From positions 9,243,001 through 9,307,000 of the forward strand of contig OX621241.1 of NCBI GenBank assembly GCA_951640165.1: 64,000 nt of DNA, given 5' to 3'. Origin of the DNA: Pseudoips prasinana. Taxonomy: Eukaryota > Arthropoda > Insecta > Lepidoptera > Nolidae. Made by a program: the position numbers and the translations under genes. The notes beneath the pieces were generated by a model. It saw only the letters and a list, made by a program, of their open reading frames with translations. It did not search any database and had not been told where the DNA came from. Of this stretch, positions 12,913 to 24,424 are shown piece after piece. Numbering within the stretch: the stretch's first letter is position 1; every line of letters begins with the position of its first letter.

Positions 12913-13452
12913 CGCTGATGAATTAGGGAACCAAGACGTAGCCGCTCACTACGGGGCTAATAAAACGGCTCATAGTCACCCAAAGAGCAATGGAGAGCGC
13001 CATGTTCGGAGTTTTCCTCCGAGATCAAATCACAAATCTAGGGATCCAACCAAGAGAGCCAAATCAAAATAACCGACATAGCTTGAATAATTGCCAAGCA
13101 AAAGTGGCGGTGGGCAGGGTACATAGCTTGCAGAATCTACGGCCGCTGGGGCAGAAAGTTTCTCAAGTGGCGACCATGAACCGGAAAACGCAGCGTGGGG
13201 CCCCCAACAAGGTGGACCGATGATCATGCGAGGGTCGATGACAGCCGCTGCTGATCAGCAGCCGCTGCTGCTGATCTGCAGTTGTGGAGTATCTTTGGGA
13301 AGCAATGGACTTTGCCCAGCAGTACTTTCGACTGATATGATGATAACGGTGATGGTGATGATGATAATGCATCTATTCAATAACGGTGTACGCCACCACG
13401 CCTCCGCGTTTTAACTTTAACAGAATGAAAATTAAATTCATTGTTATAATAT

Positions 13453-13612
13453 TGACAGGCCTGTTGGCGTGGTTGGCAAATGCTTGCTTTTCACGCCGGA
13501 GGTCGTGTGTTCGATTCCCACCCAGGACAAATATTTGTGTGCATGAACATGTCTGTTTGTCCTGAGTCTGGGTGTAATTTATCTATATAAGTATGTATTT
13601 ACAAAAGAAAAA
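13453..13612 (+). mobile_element. SINE family A, 3'-truncated
   Basis: Same head as 9165 (ctgttggcgtggttggc, B box gttcgattcccaccc, catgaacatgtctgtttgtc). It stops after tacaaaagaaaa, where the AATAG-repeat tail of the minus-strand LINE begins, so one inserted next to the other. Confidence 0.8.
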
Positions 13613-13718
13613 TAATAGAATAGAATAGAAATTTTATTTTTCAAGTAGCTATGACTCATATATGTTAGTAGGACTTACAGCTATGTTAGTAACATACATT
13701 ATTATTACCCTGCAACCG

Positions 13719-15327
13719 TCATCCCCGCGACATGCCATGGGAGACGGCACAGCAACGACTTATGTAGGCGCAGTCCAACCTACTTGCAATCATGTTTAGG
13801 ATACTGTTAGAGCTGGTCCGCACCCTATGCACCAGAGAACCGCATCTTTTACGCATTGTTGCATAAAAACAATCTACATGTGCATCTGCGAACATTCCCG
13901 ACGCACTACAGAAACGGGGCAGCCCTACCAGCACCCTAAACGCATTGTTGTATTGTACGCGTAGAGCGTTGTAGGATCGTTGAGTATATCCAGTCCACAA
14001 GCTGCAGGTGTAAAAGTTTGTACAGTAGGCTCGAAAGAGCGTTATTTTGACACCAAGTGAACAGCGCGCAAACCTGCGGGCTAGCATATTCGCTCTGACC
14101 GACAACGCTCTACGCTCCCGCTCAATATCACCATTGTCTTTGAGGTCAGGGGTCAATACATGACCAAGGTATTTAAATTCACGTACCTACTATCTGTAGA
14201 GGTGAGCTGTTAAGTGTTAAAGTTGGTACTTTCTCTACTGTTTTACCCCTGGCTTCAAATACCATGACGACTGACTTTTTGATGTTATACGTCAAACCAT
14301 GTATTGTAGTGTACTCTTCACATTGTGCTAACAATTTCCTAAGGTCACAAGGTGATGCACTGATTAAAACGAGATCGTCGGCGTACCAGATATTGTTAAC
14401 GCAGACACCATCGATGTAACAACCGACTCCAGCACTGCTGAGCTTACATATTAGCTCATTCACATACAGATTGAAGAGCGTTGGTGAGCTCAACCCCCCC
14501 TGTCTCACCCCGCATTCCAACCTGTACGGACGTGACAATGATCCAGCCCATCGTACATTGTTGATCTGGTTTCCATACCAATATTTAAAAACGTTAATTA
14601 GTTCAGGTGGTAGAGTATTAAGTATCTTATTTCAGAGAATATCGTAGGAAACCGAATCAAACGCCCTAGATAGATCGAGGAAGCAGGCATATACAGGTGT
14701 ATCGCGTTTCGTGTAGTATGAGATAGCATGCTTAAGACACAACACCGCACTCTCTGTTGACAACCCTGGACGGAACCCAAATTGGTTGTCATATATCGGA
14801 GAGCACTTATTTAGTTGTGTGTTAAGCATGCCGTCAAAGACTTTCGAGATCACGGTAGCCAAAGAGATAGGCCTATAGTTATCCGCAAGGTCACCTGTTT
14901 TATTTTTAGGTATCGGAATAACTATAGTCCTAATCATTTCGGCCGGCATATAACTATGGCTTATACAGAAACCATAAAGCATACCAAGAACTCGAGGTAA
15001 GTGCGGTCCGGCGTATCGGAGGTGTTCGATGCTGAGTCCGTCATATCCAGGGGATTTACCCCGTGGCATAGATTTTATGGCGCTGGCGATCTCGCTTGCT
15101 GTAAACTTTACGTTGACTGCCATGCCGGACTCAGAATCAAGCACCACCTGCGAAGGTCCCAAAGGAGAACTAATAAAAAAATTTTCCTTAAAGATATTCG
15201 CTACATCTTCTGGATTACTGACGCCGCCGACACTCACAGGAATACCCGGCTTCGGCTGCAATTTAGATGTATGCTTCCAAAAACCCCGGAAATCATTTTT
15301 AGAATGGTGCGAGGCCAGAATATCCAT
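13719..15327 (-). pseudogene. LINE reverse transcriptase, two lesions
   Basis: RT blocks in order: KSMPRGKSPGYDGL, VIPIPKNKTGD, NYRPISLA, FGFRPGLSTESA, CFLDLSRAFDSV (first Asp), CGVRQGGLSSPTLFNLYVN, WYADDLVLIS (YADD intact), then a C-terminal domain with ERERRALSVRANMLARRFAR and LPRFCSASGMFADA. One in-frame TGA stop lies at about 14632-14634 just after SYDIL, where a Trp codon (TGG) would fit. A frame shift lies near 14187, between LQIV and REFKYLGH. Otherwise the protein is readable, so the copy is only moderately old. Confidence 0.85.
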
Positions 15328-15639
15328 TTTAATTTAGTCCTCGTGCTTTTGGCACCATTTTAATCTTGATTTAAATACTTTTCTAGCCTCGCACATTTTT
15401 CGTCATATGCACACCCAGAAGTGCGCTTACCATACCACGACCATAGCATAAATTATTCCCTGGCCGCCCTGTGAGCCACCGCGACGTGTTTGTTCCAACC
15501 TATCACAACCTTTCTCGGACACCTGATGCTGCCTCGCCGACCCACCAGTGCAGCCTCTTTCAAGGCATGTACGATGTCTGCATACAGTTGATTTATAACA
15601 GATTTGTGACTAGGATCACTACACGTTCTATCACAACAC

Positions 15640-16290
15640 TTAGGTACTTAGCGATTGAGGGAAATCGATTAGTCTCAATCTAGCATGACAAGCTTTTTGA
15701 AATGACTCAATCTGACTCTGACTTCTCTCTCCCCATACAACTTGGTTCAATTTAATGTCAGATGCAAATTTCTTTGGCATAAGTGACTCCAAACTACATT
15801 CCACTATTAAGGGTAGGTGGACAGACCAAACTACATCATACATCACGTATACATTTTTAACAGAGTTTACAGTTGCTTCTGTTACCAAGCAGTGATCCAG
15901 CCACCGCTTTGAATTGTGTGCCTCACTTAAAAATGTGTACGTGTCAGACTGTATTCCTAGAATTTCCGTATCTATACATGTCCATCTCTGTTCACTACAG
16001 AACTCCGATAATTCGTCATAAAATTGACTACACGGGTGTGCATTAAAATCTCCTAAAATGTATACATAGTCTAAGCTACAACTGTCAATTATTGCACTCA
16101 CCGAGCTTAAAACATCCGTGAAATCCATTAGATTTAGCACAGTATCCGTGGGCATGTACACACTTAGCACTAAAAAGGATTTATCATTCACCGTCACTTT
16201 CACGCCACATATACGTGGGTTACCGCACTCCACTATTACCACATCGTGAAAAAGATTTCGTCTCCACAGAAGGGCCACGCCTCCATGTGT
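15640..16290 (-). pseudogene. LINE endonuclease (APE-type) fragment
   Basis: About 212 residues. Motifs of the apurinic-endonuclease-like domain are visible: VVIVECGNPRICGVKV, LSVYMPTD, a YILGDFNAHP catalytic block and a final DVVWSVHLPLIVE in place of the SDH-type motif. It would nick the target DNA during retrotransposition. The start is lost to truncation, and it runs into stops before the RT part. Confidence 0.75.
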
Positions 16291-16985
16291 GTATATACAT
16301 AATATATCGCTTGTTTATTGCAAGAGTGACATATCTCAAAAACACGGAATTTTCGGATTATGTGAAAAAAATACTCTTTGATTAGTAGATTTTTTAGTAC
16401 TAAAATGGCATAAAGATCCTTCCACACGAATCCGCTAGGTGGCTACACATGTCGTTTTTGCACGCTCATGGCGAGGGCATTCGTTTGTTTCAATATAGTG
16501 CTATCTCAGTTACTCAAAAGTGGTCGACGTAGAAGCACGCATCGTGTTTCTCAAGGACGTCATATTTGGAGTTAATACGTTCTTGTAACATATGGTAAGA
16601 GCTATTCTCACATTAATCATTTTGTACAATATGGAATTATTTTGTATTATGACACTATTGCAACATAAACTCAGTTTAATTGTTTTGTATTATTAAACAA
16701 AATGACGCTATTGCACGTAAAACTAAGGGTGTTTTTTTTATTATTTATCGTTAAGTCATTATTGCAATAATAACAATGCATTTCAACATTGAAAACTAAA
16801 AGTAATATTTTGAATTATACCGTTCTAACAGAAAACATTCAGAATTTTTTTGTATTATTATGAGTTATGTTACTATTGTAACAACCAAAATATTATTTTG
16901 ATTTTAATTGTTTCTCTCCTATTTGTTCTCGGCGTCGCGCGGGCGATTATAAGTTAATCTTATTGAGGCAAAAGAAAGCGCAGAC

Positions 16986-17375
16986 ATGGAGAAATAAATT
17001 CCATTACCGGAAGTAACAATACCACAACTGCCCAGACATTGGCATAATCCTCTGTTTCATCCAGCTCTAATTCTTCAAGTTCATCTAATTCATCTAGTAC
17101 ATCAAGCGAAGACGAAACGGAGTTTGAGAACAGAAGCACTCAAAAGCAAATTCCGTCATTGCAGGATAAGGGCACAGTCATCGCCAAGAATTTATACAAA
17201 TTACTTTATAGGATAATTTCTTACTTTTACCATTTTATCTTTTTTCACAGCTTCTACCAGTAATCCACCTTTATTTGAACCCGAAGAAGAATGTGATGAT
17301 TCTGATAGAGATAGCGATTACGGACCTACGATAAATAGAATACATGATACAGGAGGCAGTAGTTCTAATGACTAG
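16986..17375 (+). pseudogene. Ser-rich acidic ORF, two putative exons
   Basis: The first part (about 16986-17190) reads a Ser/Asn run (SSSSNSSSSSNSSS) followed by TSSEDETEFENRS. A second open segment from 17250, after a tttttcacag acceptor-like site, reads FEPEEECDDSDRDSDYGP and ends SSSND-stop at 17373-17375. Low-complexity acidic N-termini are common in transposases, but I cannot tell whether this is transposase, captured host sequence or neither. The first part contains at least one stop upstream. Confidence 0.4.
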
Positions 17376-18606
17376 TTACTTCGCATTTTTTAAGAAAATT
17401 CAAATCCATTTTTAACATTGTTTATTTACATTTAACTAAATTATGTAGTTACCATTTTGTTCGATAACTTTTTTGCCATCTTAGAGGTAGGCACATGATC
17501 CCATTGCTATAGACATTTTGGGACTTCTGATCAAAATACTGCAACACGTGGTTTTGGCAGTCCTCTTGTGATGTTAACCTGACACTGCCTAAAGAATTCT
17601 GAAGAGACCGAAACAGGTGGAATTCTAAAGGTGCAAGATCAGGATTATACGGCGGATGTGTGAGGATGTGATGAGATGTGTGAGGTCTAGCGTTACCATG
17701 ATGAAAAACCACACCCCTTCTGTTGATTAATTCCGGCTGCTTTCTCTCAACTTTTTGCTTTAATCTCATCAGTTGTTCGCAGTTCAGAATCGATGGTCCT
17801 GCCTGGTAGTAACAGCTCATAATGAATAATGCCCTTCCAATCCCACCACACACCCTGCATCACCTTGTTGCGAGTTAACCAGGGTTTCACCATAGTCTGT
17901 GAAGCCTGACCGGCCTTTGACCACGACCTTTTTCGGACGTTCTTGTAGTACGTGATCCACATTTCATCACCAGTTATCAGCTTTTTCAAAAATGGTTCGG
18001 TTTCATTCAAGTCTTAAGAAATAATCACAAATGAGACCACGGTTCATTAGGTTTATTTCAGTGAGCTCGTGAGGTACCCACATATCGAGCTTTTATGTGC
18101 ACCCAGTTTTTTTAAAATGCGCCAAAACTGTTTTGTGGTCAATTTCCAGTTCTTCAGCTACGTCGTTAACTACTGACATGCCGATCTTGCTCCACTTCTT
18201 CAAAAATGGCATCCATTTTATCCGTAATAGGGCAACCAGAGCGACGTGCATCTTTGACATCAACATTTCCGGATTGAAAACGCTCAAATCAAATTTTTGC
18301 TACTCTCACTGATACTGCACTAGGTATATAAACATCGCAAAAGTTTTTCGGGGCTTGCGTTGCATTTTTACCTTTTATGTAGTAAATTTCTAAAATGTAT
18401 CGAATTTTTTCATTTCATTCACTCATCTTAACATTACGAAAAACAAATGAAAACACACACTTCCTAATTTATATTTGGAATTATGCTCTTTAATATTTAA
18501 ACTTTCAATGATACCAAAACCAGCCAGATACAAATAAGTATAGCCAAAGAGATTTTATGACAAGTTCATACATACTATAATGCGAAATGACTTTTTCCCC
18601 AACCTA
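17373..18606 (-). mobile_element. Mariner copy, inactive
   Basis: The outer end at the right is a mariner-type terminus (aggttggggaaaaagtca inward from 18606). The left end near 17376 keeps only the inner part (cttcgcatttttt), so that TIR has lost about 12 bp. Insertion was at a TA. The element lies wholly inside the 16302-19101 element. Confidence 0.8.
17449..18290 (-). pseudogene. Mariner transposase, dead (D34D type)
   Basis: The N-terminal helix-turn-helix part ends EELEIDHKTVLAHFKKTG (18093-18290). The catalytic part has ITGDEMWITYYKN with the first Asp present, RKRSWSKAGQ and VWWDWKGIIHYE. The second Asp of the usual HHDNARPH is Gly here (FHHGNARPHTS). The third Asp of the usual SD-[YF]HLF is Glu (LEFHLF), and the spacing between these two is about 10 residues too short. 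Frame breaks separate the three readable blocks. It cannot be active. Confidence 0.85.
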
Positions 18607-19102
18607 ATATTTTTCTAATAAGTACGGAGGTAAAATACATAAAGATTGATGTAAAGTTGATTATTTTTCTTTATTTTGCAACTAAAGAATAATGGTTAAA
18701 ACCTGTAGAAATTGTTTTATTTCTTTAAAATAATTTCATCCTTTTCTGCAATAGTGTCACTATTTGTTTAACTAACGAATTTTGTTAAACTTTCGCATAT
18801 GTTTGTGGTGTAAGAATGATATATTTTGGGAAAATACTTTTAAGATTTATTTATTTTCTGCAACAAAGACACAAGTGGGGACTACTTCTCGATTTTTATT
18901 TATTACTAGACAAAGACAATATTTATATATATTTTAGTACATGCCTTTACAAGTACAGTAATGCACAAATCTATCACATACGGCTTACCAGTACTTTATT
19001 TGTAATTTAGATGTATAACTCAAATTTAATCTTTAAAATCGCTCTCCTGAAAAATTAGGTTTTTTTAGTTATGACAGTCTTGCAACAAACAAGCGATATA
19101 TA

Positions 19103-19200
19103 GTATATCAGTTATCTGGTTCCCATAGTACAAGCTCTGCTTAGTTTGGGATCAGATGGCCGTGTGTAAATAATGTCCGAGGATATTATTATTATAATTA
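19103..19200 (+). mobile_element. SINE A tail fragment
   Basis: Only the 3' tail of family A: cagttatctggttcccatag, gcttagtttgggatcagatg, and an ending TATTATTATTAT. It begins right at the end of the 16302-19101 element. Confidence 0.75.
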
Positions 19201-19202
19201 TG

Positions 19203-19548
19203 TCCTCTTAGGCGAATTTCGGCCCCAGTGGCCAGTCTCAATGGAGACTGGCCATGTAAGCGGGACATACCATAAGTGTGTGTGCAAACACAGGGGCACT
19301 ATCTATCCCATTACTCTCATTATCTGATGGGACGACTAGCGAAACGACCTTAAGGTCAGGTACAGGATCGACGGCTTTACATGCTCTCCGAGGCATGAGG
19401 CTATAATACCGCCAACTCCCAAACACTAAGAAATTTTTATTTTTACACAAGAATCCTATAGACACTTTTGGCCCAACCCGGGATTTGAACCCAAGACCTC
19501 GTTATCTACGATTGAAGACGCTACCACTAGACCAACGAAGTGTAACAC
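19203..19548 (-). mobile_element. SINE family C
   Basis: Read on the minus strand: a tRNA-like head cttcgttggtctagtggtag, B box gggttcaaatcccgggttgg, then gggagttggcggtat, cggagagcatgtaaagccgt, and a tail with gggccgaaattcgcc. Other copies: 44928, 49135, 50654 (plus), 56608, 60840 (minus). Confidence 0.8.
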
Positions 19549-19799
19549 ATTCGTTAAAAAAAGAACTGCTAAATTGCTTTTACTTTATTCCGTAGTACCT
19601 ACCGAGTTCCAAATTAAAAGAAATGATGACAATAAACAAGAACAGACACGAAAAATTTAATATTACAGTGTTTAGCGACAAGCAAAATTGAATTTTAAAA
19701 TCATACATTCAAAATTATTACGACTAGATGTCACGTGCGGTAATGGTTATGCAATTACCAAACCAATTTCGATGCGAAAGAGTTAATATTACAATGTCT

Positions 19800-19962
19800 T
19801 GGTTGGAATGGCTTACCCTGTTACAGTGTTACAGGGTATTGAAAGGGTAACCCTTTCGGAAGCGGTTCATTACACCCGTTCGAAGTTGTAACTCGTATCA
19901 TAGGGTTAATTTTTTTAGCGCTTAAAAATACCCGTTCAACGAGTATCCGGACGGTCCCTGCT
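19800..19962. repeat. Repeat with ggtccctg end
   Basis: Shares gtaactcgtatc and the ggtta-rich middle with 8478-8700 and ends ccggacggtccctg, the inverted form of that element's start. It contains internal gggtaacc / ggttaccc type inversions. A truncated DNA transposon is likely. Confidence 0.4.
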
Positions 19963-19979
19963 TGGGATATTTAGACACA

Positions 19980-20048
19980 ACCATCTGATCCCAAACTAAG
20001 CAGAGCCTGTACTATGGAAACCAAATAACTGATATACTACTTTTTCTT
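19980..20048 (-). mobile_element. SINE A tail fragment
   Basis: Inverse complement of the family A tail (catctgatcccaaactaagc, tactatggaaaccaaataac). It is the 3' part only. Confidence 0.75.
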
Positions 20049-20308
20049 TTGTAAATACATAGTTATATAGATATTAATAATTATGTATGTAGATAGTATT
20101 TATTAGGTAAATAATATTGCGCCAATTATTGTAACATCAGGATGATCGATCATCTCTTAACTTCGGACCCCATAGAGTAAGGTACGAACTTTAGCTCAGC
20201 CCATTACTGGCGTGGAGACACATGAGTAGGTCTGCTTGCTAAGTTATTGTTACTTGTATATAAATTACTCATATCAATTAATTGAAATAATTGTAGTTTG
20301 AAATCGTA

Positions 20309-20317
20309 ATTAAAAAC
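20309..20317. repeat. 9-bp target duplication, left
   Basis: ATTAAAAAC directly before the left end of the foldback element; the identical word follows the right end at 24412-24420. Confidence 0.75.
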
Positions 20318-21446
20318 ATGTGCGTGTCCCCAGCTTCCTCATTGTTATAATCGAAATTCTAAGTATGCCATATTTTAAAGCATAATTTGAGCAATTTAAA
20401 GTTTCAGTCATAGAATTAGAGCAATCACGACTTCGTTTCTATGATTTGTTAAATGTGTGTAAGCTGGACAAACGTGTCTCCAGCTGACACATGCCGTCGG
20501 GGCAAAACCTGTGATGTTAGGGTTTTAAAATATAGTCAAAAATTTAGCTCATAATTGGAGCAAGGACAGCCAAAAAATCTAGCCATCACACTCAAATATT
20601 ATTTAAACTACGATCATAAAACCATGTGCGAGCTGGAGACACGTGTCCCTGGCTTACACATGTGTATCTTCGTAATTATTTAAGCTACGATTATGTATTA
20701 TACCTCAAAATTCTGAGCAAATTTGCAGTATTAGGCTCCAAATTTTTCAAAACCTTAGCTCGAATCGATTTTGAGCTACGAAGCGATAAGTATGTGTAAG
20801 CTGGGGACACGTAACACGGGCTTACACATGGTGAATTACGATAACTATATAAGTTGCAGTTTTCTTTTAAAGATCAAATAACATGTTATAATTGGAGCAC
20901 ACACGAGGCATAATTTCAAATCTCTAGGCCTTTTACTTTCAAAATTATAAGCCAAATACGGTTTCCCGCCAAAATTTTTAAAATATTGGGTCGGGAGCGG
21001 TTAACGACGTTGCCGTTCCGTGCATTAGACAATTGCTATCGAGTCTGAACTTTAGCTCTAACATTATAAGAGTTATTTTAATTCGGTCTCGATCATTTAA
21101 GCTTTTGTACTGACGTAAGGAAAATATTCTTAGACTAGGAGCTGCTGTCTCTTAACATTTACATGTATGAGAAACATTTTGATTTTGACTTGTATGTACA
21201 CTTATCAATTAACTATATGTATTTATTGTAAGTATGTGTACCTATACAAAGTATAGTTCCACCATAAATTAATAACTCAAAAATAAATTATCTACCCTAA
21301 AATTTTGTTATAGCGTGCCGAAGTAAATAAAATACTTGTTGGGTTGAACTTCTTACAGAGCGCGCGCGCACGGCTATAACAGTAACTTCTTAGTACGCTA
21401 ACAAAATGTTTCATTTTTTGTTCGAGTACAATCGGCTCTCGTCGGC
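20318..21446. repeat. Left arm of foldback
   Basis: Contains three imperfect dyads built on gtgtaagctggggacacgtg and its complement, centred near 20475, 20643 and 20810, about 168 bp apart. A ttgccgttccg block lies near 21012 and gttcgagtacaatcggctct near the inner end. Confidence 0.85.
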
Positions 21447-23280
21447 ATAATGCATAAATTAGTGTTACACACAGTCCACTAGTATTATATTTTACAGTTT
21501 TATTTACTACAAACGACTGGAAAGTAGGACTACTTATTCGTTATTGTTTTTATATTTCCAAAGGTGCCAGACGAGGTTGTGGCTCACCTGATGAAAAATA
21601 ATAACCACCACGCCACCACCCATGTCATGTCTTTGACATTGTGTACAATACAGAGGACAAAGCTCTGTCGCATGCTACCAACTATGATAGCTACAAAAAC
21701 AAAGTCTTCTCTGTCGCTAGCATCGCTATTTCTGTTTCCCCCAATGAGCTCTGGCAATCATTGATTACCATCGGTAACATATCACTGCCGAGATAGTGTT
21801 GTTTCTGGCTGCGGACTTATGTAGAGTGATGGTGCCACTCCAAGTATGTGACTCAGTTTAAGCAAGTAACCACAGTGACTGGTCTATTGGTCTAGTCGTT
21901 AGTGACCATGACGGCTAAGCCAGAGGTCGTGTATTCGATTCACACTCAGGACAAGTCGTTATATCATGAACACGATTATTTGTTCTGTGTCTGGGTCTAA
22001 ATTATCATTCATTTTTACTTTGCTATGTAGTAATATAAAGACATTTTAATTGGAATAGCTTTATTTAACAACATGGGTTCGTAACGAAAACCGTTCAATT
22101 ATCATAGTTTTATCATTAATATTTTTGTGGGTATTTACGTACACAATCACAGGTCAGTAGACGGTATAACAAAAGTTTCACTACCTAATAATCCTGCTTG
22201 TGCACCAGAGCTTTTTGCCTCAATCAGTTTTTTTTTTTTTTATGTCAGAGGTCGACAAACGAGCAAGTGAGTCACCTGATGGTAAGTGATCACCGCCGCC
22301 CATGGACACTCGCAACACCAGAGGAGTCACGGGTGCGTTGCCGGCCTTTAAGAGTCAGCAAACAAGTGTTGCTGACCCATCCCCCCCACCCCGATGAGCT
22401 CTGGCGACCTTACTTACACTCAGAAACACAACATTAAATTATTAATGTTATTATTAAGGAATGTCTTCTGTAAGGTGGAGGTACTTCCCCAGTCGGGCTG
22501 CTCTTCGAGCGAATGAACGCTGTGCCCTACCTCTCTTAAGTTTCGACTTATTATAAATAGACTTATAATTCAGAGACAAATATTTAAGGTATTACTTATT
22601 AAAACAACAGTGATAACGGTATATAATAAAGTAATATAAAAGAAATTAAATTGTTCAATTACAATTTTCACATCAATCAACTTTTAATTACATACATATT
22701 ACGATTGATCATCAGTTCTTAATAATCTTTTGACATCTTGTATAAATTGACATGTTTTATTTTATATTTAAAAAATAACCCTAACAAATTTTAAATTTAA
22801 TTTAATGTGATAATACCATAGTTTTACCATTTTGTTTCTCAATACTTACTTCCAAATCATCGTACGTTAACCATTCCAAGTATCCCACATTACAGTGTAT
22901 ACACATCTGGGAGAAAATGTTTTTTTAAAAATAGTGAGTTGCTCAGGATTTTTTCTATACAATTTACATGCATATTAAGTATTCTGAAAACAATGATAAA
23001 AGTATATTAAAAATATTTCATTTATAATATTTCATTTTTCAAATTTAGTTGTTAACATTAAAATACAAGAGAAAAATCTGCCTATACAAACTTACTTTCT
23101 ATACACGCTATCAATCCACGCTGACCCAAATCAAATTGTAATTTTTGTCAAAATAGGTTATCGTTGCACCGCACTGCATTATGTGTCGTAACTAAGTACA
23201 TACTTGTATTTTTTATTTTGAATATAGTTCGGAAGGGATATAGTGCGCCGTTGCCGTTCCGCGAGCTTCAATAGTTGCCA
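21447..23280. other. Foldback interior with SINE pieces
   Basis: Holds a SINE-like segment at about 21875-22015 (tctattggtctagtcg, B-box-like tattcgattcacactc, tgttctgtgtctgggtc). It also holds a repeat at 22225-22400 (T run, cacctgatggtaagtgatc, ggagtcacgggtgcgttgcc) that I recall as widespread in moths, and a diverged relative of it at 21560-21760. A third version of the arms' ttgccgttccg block lies at 23245. No long ORF. Confidence 0.55.
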
Positions 23281-24411
23281 GCCGACGAGAGCCGATGATA
23301 CTCGAACAAAAAATCAAACATTTTGTTAGCGCACTAAGAAATTACTGTTATAGCCGTGCGCGCGCGCTCTGTAAGACCCAACCCAACAAGTATTTTATTT
23401 ACTTCAGCACACTATAACAAAATTTTAAGGTAGATAATTTATTTTTGAGTTGTTAATTTATGGTGGAACTATACTTTGTATAGGTACACATACTTACAAT
23501 AAATACATATAGTTAATTGATAAGTGTAAATACAAGTCAAAATCGAAATGTTTCTCATACATGTAAATGTTAAGAGACAGCAGCTCCTAGTCTAAGAATA
23601 TTTTCCATATGTCAGTACAAAAACTTAATTGATCGAGACCGAATTAAAATAACTCTTATAATGTTAGAGCTAAAGTTCAGACTCGATGGCAATTGTATAA
23701 TGTACGGAACGGCAACATCGCGGTTGACCGCTCACTACCGAATATTTTAAAAATTTTGGCGGGAAAACCGTATTTGGCTTATAATTTTGAAAGTAAAAGG
23801 CCTAGAGATTTGAAATTATGCCTCGTGTGTGCTCCAATTATAACATGTTATTTGATCTTTAAAAGAAAACTGCAACTTATATAGTTATCGTTATTCACCA
23901 TGTGTAAGCCCGTGTGACGTGTCCCCAGCTTACACATACTTATTGCTTCGTAGGTCAAAAACTATTCGTGCTAAGGTTTTGAAAAATTTGGAGCCTAATA
24001 CTGCAATTTTGCTCAGAATTTTGAGGTATAATACATAATCGTAGCTTAAATAATTACGAAGATACACATGTGTAAGCCAGGGACACGTGTCTCCAGCTCG
24101 CACATGGTTTTATGATCGTAGTTTAAATAATATTTGAGTGTGATGGCTAGATGTTTTGGCTGTCATTGCTCCAATTATGAGCTAAATTTTTGACTATATT
24201 TTAAAACCCCAACATCACCGGTTTTGCCCTAACGGCATGTGTCAGCTGGAGACACGTTTGTCCAGCTTACACACATTCAACAAATCATAGAAACGAAGTC
24301 GTGATTGCTCTAATTCTATGACTGAAACTTTAAATTGCTCAAATTATGCTTTAAAATATGGCATACTTAGAATTTCGATTATAACAATGAGGAAGCTGGG
24401 GATACGCACAT
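23281..24411. repeat. Right arm of foldback
   Basis: Inverted copy of 20318-21446 with only scattered base differences and short indels by eye. It carries the same three dyads in reverse order. The ORF at 23693 is a product of the arm and not a gene. Confidence 0.85.
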
Positions 24412-24424
24412 ATTAAAAACATAG

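Larger units (their letters stand above)
10890..13375 (+). mobile_element. RTE-type LINE, decayed
   Basis: Reverse-transcriptase blocks can be read across frames: KNNKAPGDN, a YRPIT-like motif, SRVIMNRLTRRFD, PPEQAGRRKCFSTI, RGERQGDITSPFPELF, an IMAE block before a partner-helix LQMNMDKTNIM, and near the end the family-typical GLCPAV. A GATGAT-rich 3' end follows, as in RTE elements. The YADD-type motif is not intact and there are several frame breaks. An 856-bp part is tandemly duplicated inside it. Confidence 0.8.
13613..16290 (-). mobile_element. CR1/L2-like LINE, 5'-truncated
   Basis: A minus-strand non-LTR retrotransposon with an endonuclease part, a reverse transcriptase and a short (CTATT)n-like 3' tail at 13613-13640. 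It is cut off at about 16290 inside the endonuclease domain, the usual 5' truncation of LINEs. The clade is judged from the RT motifs and from memory, so CR1/L2 against Jockey is uncertain. Confidence 0.8.
16302..19101. mobile_element. 2.8-kb TIR element with nested mariner
   Basis: The left end tatcgcttgtttattgcaag and the right end cttgcaacaaacaagcgata are inverted repeats. Copies of a tgac-act-attgcaac-like motif recur just inside both ends (near 16318, 16648, 16700, 16754, 16866; inverted near 18747 and 18857). It carries a Ser/acidic-rich reading frame (16986-17375) and is interrupted by a mariner (17373-18606). No transposase of its own is visible, so the superfamily is open. Confidence 0.7.
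20318..24411. mobile_element. 4.1-kb foldback element, 1.13-kb arms
   Basis: Positions 20318-21446 and 23281-24411 are inverted copies of one another, with an unrelated 1.83-kb middle. Both outer ends begin atgtgcg-gtcc-type sequence (atgtgcgtgtccccagc on the left). A 9-bp duplication ATTAAAAAC brackets the whole. Very long TIRs with internal repeats and 9-bp target duplications are known for Foldback and some Mutator-like elements. No transposase is seen in the middle, so it would be non-autonomous. Confidence 0.8.
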
